Positions 59,122-64,000 of a DNA stretch of 64,000 nt are shown piece by piece (position 1 is the stretch's first letter; every line of letters starts with the position of its first letter). The notes under the pieces are model-generated. The model saw only the letters and a program-made list of their open reading frames with translations, was not told where the DNA came from and ran no database searches. The position numbers and the translations under genes are program-made. The stretch comes from Suillus spraguei (lineage: Eukaryota > Basidiomycota > Agaricomycetes > Boletales > Suillaceae), in assembly GCA_016800925.1 (NCBI GenBank), contig JABCPU010000095.1, positions 124,001 to 188,000 of the forward strand, given 5' to 3'.

Positions 59122-60043
59122 TGTAAAGATACAACCTAGCCTGGGCTGTAGATAAACCATGGCCTCAGCTAGTATGAGAGTCTTGCACTCCGTCTAGTCT
59201 GCTTCACTTGTGAAAACAAGAGAGTTCGACCCTAAAGGGGGATGCCTATTAGTATGGTCAAGTTCAAGTCAAACTTATGTGCGAATGAAGCATCGTGGTC
59301 AGTGGTAAGTTGCCACCAGAACTAGCATTGTAAGTAGCGGTACTACCATGGTCAAGATATAGTCAGAAACAGTTGCGTCGAGCGATGATATCAGCAGTAG
59401 CGGTAAGGTTGTGAGCAGTGCAAAGAAACAGTAAAGAAGTCCGTGGTACTTTCAGCGGTAAAGTAGCGGTGCATGAGAAGTTCAGTCAAAATAACAGTCA
59501 AAAGTCCAGCGGTATGCCAGCGGTAATGGAGAATGAGCGTGATCGATTAACGAGCGAAAAGGAACTTTAAAGACTACATCTACTACTGGGTGGATCCAGA
59601 GCTAGACAATAATCCTGACCTATAGTACGTGCAATGGTGTAAAATCAGGTACTGTATCATGCGGGGTACGTGGTGCTTATATCCTAAATCATATGTACTC
59701 AGAATACTCTAGGCGAGATCAGTAGTGCTGGAGTGTAGTAACCGCCGTATGTAAACATAGCACGAGGCGGCAGGCAACATGTAATAAGACTTGCTGTGGA
59801 ATCAGTGATAACAAACATAAAACAAACGATGCACCAAATGGAGCTATGTGGATGCGGCAAGGACATGGGAGGACATTGGTACATGGAATGAGGTGTGGTA
59901 GTCGGTATGGTGTGCGGTAAACGTGGGATGCCGCCGGTAATGCTAAAGGGGTAAGATGGCCATGGACAAGTGGTAACTCCTATAGATGTGAGACAAGTGT
60001 CAAAAGATGGGGTTTTAAGCCCAGTGCCAATATGTTCATTACA
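59122..60043 (-). repeat. Solo LTR, family C1
   Basis: 922 bp, plus-strand ends TGTAAAGATACAACC and TGTTCATTACA. Flanks ccgg (59118-59121) and tcag (60044-60047): compatible with CCGG after one CpG and one other transition. Confidence 0.78.
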
Positions 60044-60047
60044 TCAG

Positions 60048-60720
60048 GATCACAGCAGGGGGGGGGGTGTGTGGCACTGCTGAACATAATGCTGCAGGGT
60101 ATAGATTGTCACTGGAGGTGATTTCCCCATGCTTCCACAGAATACCTCACTATACATGCATGCTGGCGACATAGTACAAGGCCTGTGGCACTGCTGAACA
60201 ACATACTGCAGGGTATGGATTGTCACTGGTGGTGGCTGACCCATGCATGCATATCCAGCGAGGAAACACATGGTGAGGGAAATGGTGTTAAACAGCTGCT
60301 ACTCTGCTTTGGCTTCTGCTGACACCTTTTCATTGAATACCAGCTCTGCAAATATACAAATATCAAGTTGCCAGCAATAGATTGTCACTGGGGGTGATTT
60401 CCCCATGCTTCCACAGAATACCTCACCATACATACATGTCGGTGATATAGTAAGGCCTGTGGCACTGCTGAACATAATGCTGTAGGGTATAGATTGTCAC
60501 TGGGGGTGATTACCCATGCTTCGGGATCACAGCAGGGGCGGGGGTACCCAGTAGATATGTCCTGGCTGACCCATGCATGAATATCCGGTGAGGAATCACA
60601 TGGTGAGGGAAATGGTGTTAAACAGCTGCTACTGCGCTTTGGCTTCCACAACACCTGTTCATTGTTGAATATTAGCTCTACAAATATACAAATATAAAGT
60701 TACTGGCGACACCACATGCA
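60048..60720. repeat. Imperfect tandem/interspersed duplication
   Basis: Blocks such as GGGTATAGATTGTCACTGG, GATTTCCCCATGCTTCCACA and TGGTGTTAAACAGCTGCTAC occur two to four times over about 670 bp with partly rearranged order. A run of about ten G stands at 60059. Short minus-strand ORFs here are products of the repeats. Confidence 0.6.
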
Positions 60721-61164
60721 CTAATTGCAGCGGTGCTTGCGCCATGACCTTTTCTGCGTCGAACACTGGCTCAGCAAACCTGATTTCGCCAATTTCATTA
60801 CATATGGGGAGTTAGGTCAAGACAATGTGCTGTATGCATACCTCCTTACATCAATCCTCATGTTATTAACGTTGTTTGTTAGTCGATATGGCAGTCACTC
60901 TTCATGTATTTTATGTAACCATTTGCCACCAGACATATATAAGTACAATGCCTAGTATGTTATATGGAAGCCATGATTCACATTCCTCCTGACTGGGCCT
61001 TGGCCACAACCCATATTGCTAGTGAATATGTCACTCACCAGTTCCTTGCACTGATTGATGGACGGCCCAATGCTATTCCCCCACTCAAACTAGATTTTGT
61101 CATGCTCATGGCATGCTCAAAACTGGCTAGTACCCTTGCCAATGCCTATCGGAACCCTGGTATG

Positions 61165-61933
61165 TGTTAAGACTGTACTCAAGGGTAGAGAGATCCGAAG
61201 GGCTTTGGCCTCAGTTCGTGCACTGTGCCCCTTTCTCGAGTAATGCCCCTTATTTCAGGGAGGAGTTATTCATCCGAAGACCCGGAAGGAGTTGCGTGAC
61301 AGATCCGGGTGTCCGAAGGTGTCGGATATGATACGTCTGAAGGTTATTCGGAACATAAGGAGAGGACAGAGATTAAGGCTAGTTTTGGAACGAGTTCCTA
61401 ACTAGAAACTAATGGAGATAGACTATCCGAAGATAGAGTCGGAGATATAGACTATAGGAATCAATCCTAAGTCTCGGAAGGTGACTTAAAGCGGAAAGTG
61501 GCTTAAGTCCGGAGGAGGCAGAATGAGTAGAATCTAAGATGATATTCGAACTAAGGTTCTACGGAGATCTACAAGTGGTTTATATACTGTAAGTATCTAA
61601 GATGGATAATCAGCAAGTCCGGGACCGAGGGCTATGTACGAAGTGTAACGGGAGTCTATTAGTTAATGCACAGTGGATCAGTAAGCATGAATCGGAAATG
61701 AACACAGGAAACAGATCAGTAACACAGGACGGAAATATAAACAGCCGGAATACCAGAAACAGGAGGAATGACGAAAGGAGATAGACGCAGATATACACAA
61801 GGGAGTTAAGGTGCGAGAAGTGAGCACATTCGGATGGATGGTCCAGGCAGGATCTGTGGACCGGACGGATATGAAATCGATCGGATCTGACCGGATATGG
61901 TCAGATCTGAGATTAGAAGTATGGTATATGACA
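61165..61933 (-). repeat. Solo LTR, family B
   Basis: 769 bp, plus-strand ends TGTTAAGACTGTACTC and GGTATATGACA, exact 5-bp duplication gtatg (61160-61164, 61934-61938). Confidence 0.93.
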
Positions 61934-62164
61934 GTATGACTCTTTCAGCGGCGCCTTATGTGATCTTTAATTCCATCAATATTAGTTACTATCAACTTAG
62001 ATGTAGCAAGGTATGCAGATGTTCTGCATATGATGGAAAAAGGCATCAACCCTGCTCACGAAGACAGCCTTCTTGCCCAGTATCCACCTGACAGCCAGAT
62101 CCATCTTGATCGGCCAACAGTTGTGTGTGACAAGTTCGGTATTATTGTCTTCTGGTTACTCCAG

Positions 62165-63127
62165 TGTAATGAACATATTGGCGCTGGCCTTAAAACTCTA
62201 TCTTTTGGCACATGTCTCACGTCTATAGGAATCTCCACCAGTCCAAAGGCTGTCTTACTCCTTTAGCATTGCCGGCAGCATCCCACACTTACTGCACACT
62301 GTACCAACTGCCACACCACGTTCCACATACTGATGTCCTTCCATGTCCTTGCTGCGTCCACATAGATCCATTTGGTGCATAGTTTATACATGACCATTTA
62401 TCACTGATCTCACGGCAAGCCTTATTACATGTTGCCTCGTGCTGCAGCCACCTCGCGCTATGTTTACATATGGCAGTTACTGTACTTGAGCACTACTGAT
62501 CTTGCCTAGAGCATTCCGAGTACATACAATTTAGGATATAAGCACCGCGTACCCCACATGATTCAGTACCTGATTTTACCCCATTGCACGTACTATAGGT
62601 CAGGATTACTGTGTAGCTCTGGATGTACCCAGTAGTGGACTTAGTCTTTAAAGTTTCCTTACCGCCAATTAATTGATTACACTTGTTCGCCGTTACCGCT
62701 GGCATATCGCTGGACTCTTGATTGCTATTTTTACTGAGCTTCTCATGCACCGCTACTTTACTTCTGAAAGTACCATGGACTTCTTTACTGTTTCTTTGCA
62801 CCGCTCGCACCTTACTGCTACCACTGACTTTACCGCTTGTTATCACTCACTCGATGCTACATTTCAAGTACTATCTCAACCATGGTAGCACCGCTACATA
62901 CAACACTAGTTCTGGCGACATCATTGCTGACCACGGCAACTTACTGCTGACTACGACACTACTTTCGCTCACTAGTTTGACTTGGATTTAACTATACTAA
63001 CAGGCATCCCCCTTTAGGGTCAAACACTCTTGTTTCGCAAGTGAAGCAGACTAGATGGAGTGCAAGACCACAAATACTGACTTAGGAGGTAGTTTATCTA
63101 CAGCCCAACTTAGGTTGTATCTTTACA
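62165..63127 (+). repeat. Solo LTR, family C1
   Basis: 963 bp, ends TGTAATGAACATATTGG and GTATCTTTACA, exact 4-bp duplication ccag (62161-62164, 63128-63131). Start of sense transcription is suggested by GGATATAAGC near 62535. Confidence 0.9.
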
Positions 63128-63315
63128 CCAGTCAGTGCAGACACCATCAAAATAAATGCACATGGTGTCACTGCTGGGTAGACATGGATTGGATATAGCT
63201 GATGGCAACCGAACAGCCCGGTACATGAGGGATGATGTTTACAAGTTTATGGATATCCCATGAGCGAGCTACTCTAAGTACTGGTCACTGGTTGCTGATA
63301 CTCTGTAGTAGTGTT

Positions 63316-64000
63316 TGTCATATACCGTACATTCAGGTCCAATCCATGGACATCTGGACACCCAATCCATACATCCTAGTCTACCCATCCAATCCAGCTC
63401 ACATATCCAATCCACCCATCCACTCCAATCCATATCCATCCATATCCGACTCAGTCCACCTGTCCAATCCATGTTCATATCCTATCCATGTCCATATCTG
63501 ATCCGTGTCCATATCTGAAACTATTCCTGCGCACCTGTGTGTTACTCCTTTTAGGTCAATACCTGTGTCCGGCTTTTGGTTATCTCTGCACCTCTGGCTT
63601 TTGGTTATCTTGACTTCTGTCTTGATAAGATATTTCGTACAAGTCTTATTTCCGAGTTCATAGCCTTGTGTTCCGCAATGCCTCAGACATACCCTCAGGA
63701 CTATCCTTACTTGCCTTCCGGCATGCTACCTACAGTATATAAACTTGTAGTACAACTCCTGCAGACCTCAATCTGATCATTGCTTTCCTACTTCTGTATA
63801 TTCCTTTGACTTCTGTATTTTGTTACCATGTCTATATAAATCCATTTCCGTTCTTGCACTTGGGCTCCGGCCCTTGTAAGCTTCCGACTCAGACCTATAG
63901 GATTATTCCCTAGGCCAGAGCCTTGATCCTTTGTCCTATATCCTTTTTGGACCTCGTCCGTTTCCTGTCTCTCATCTGTTTCACCTCCAACTCTACCTTT
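63316..64000 (+). repeat. LTR family A, runs off the window
   Basis: Begins TGTCATATACCGTACATTC and matches the A copies at 30903, 37129 and 42501 to the right edge, including the core promoter TACAGTATATAAACTTG near 63732. Confidence 0.88.

Larger units (their letters stand above)
60725..63315 (+). pseudogene. Unknown gene broken by LTR B and LTR C1
   Basis: Plus-strand protein-like stretches. 60725-60955 includes LFCVEHWLSKPDFANFITYG. The block 60964-61164 (MEAMIHIPPDWALATTHIAS, ALIDGRPNAIPPLKLDFVML, ANAYRNPGM) joins across LTR B in frame to TLSAAPYVIFNSINISYYQL (61939-62000). After an intron-like gap comes RYADVLHMMEKGINPAHEDS, HLDRPTVVCDKFGIIVFWLL (to 62160), and this joins across C1 to a short tail at 63132. 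I do not recognise the family. The clean joining supports a real former gene, either host or transposon-borne. Confidence 0.55.

Noticed and set aside
60050..60655. Minus-strand proline/cysteine repeat proteins in the tandem region
   Set aside because: They follow the DNA repeats, have no start context and no conserved motif.
19000..64000. CRISPR array, bacterial operons or organelle DNA
   Set aside because: Introns, TE types and TATA-type promoters are eukaryotic nuclear; no regularly spaced short repeats with unique spacers.

Overview
The window reads as nuclear DNA of a filamentous basidiomycete, most likely an Agaricomycete. The evidence is genes split by many 34-73 bp GT-AG introns, a phage-type mitochondrial RNA polymerase, a fungal STI1, and a chromodomain-type Ty3/Gypsy, hAT and Tad-like LINE load. 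The species cannot be named from sequence alone.

The window has two compartments. Positions 1-16.2 kb are compact, conserved housekeeping DNA: the 3' end of a superoxide-dismutase-fold mitoribosomal protein (mS42 type), an isochorismatase-family hydrolase, RPO41, a Ser-rich coiled-coil protein, an NDUFA4/MLRQ-type inner-membrane subunit, an ARA2-type aldo-keto reductase and the Hsp70/Hsp90 co-chaperone STI1 with a perfect heat-shock element upstream. Three of these serve the mitochondrion (mS42, RPO41, MLRQ). Exon-intron structures were worked out by hand and every complete model closes in frame. Positions 16.2-18.9 kb are AT-rich, with one 246-bp terminal-inverted-repeat MITE and a small secreted-protein gene at the border.

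Positions 18.9-64 kb are a graveyard of nested transposons with no clear host gene. (i) 18.95-29.97 kb is one Tad-like LINE (proline-rich ORF1; APE endonuclease, RT, RNase H and Cys-rich C-terminus in ORF2) broken by two LTRs at the ORF1/ORF2 junction, by an unclassified 1.56-kb insertion and by a solo LTR that carries another solo LTR. (ii) 30.23-38.78 kb is one hAT DNA transposon with matching TIRs and an 8-bp target duplication. Its transposase gene (minus strand) is broken by at least six nested insertions. (iii) 38.9-42.5 kb holds solo LTRs and a dead DDE endonuclease gene. (iv) 43.33-51.73 kb is a giant inverted repeat: two tail-to-tail copies of a Gypsy element (LTR-gag-PR-RT-RNase H, no integrase) joined by a 67-bp spacer. 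(v) 52-64 kb holds 3' parts of two other Gypsy elements, solo LTRs, and a gene of unknown function broken by two LTRs.

Most LTR copies are solo LTRs. I call the families A, B, C1, C2, D, E and F. A, B and F leave 5-bp target duplications. C1, C2 and E leave 4-bp duplications of the form NCGN or its decay products (NCAN/NTGN), which suggests CpG-directed integration followed by CpG decay. Two Gypsy families also carry an extra ORF between pol and the 3' LTR whose product has a shared CX2CX6HX4C knuckle. These two points and the palindrome are the most interesting observations.
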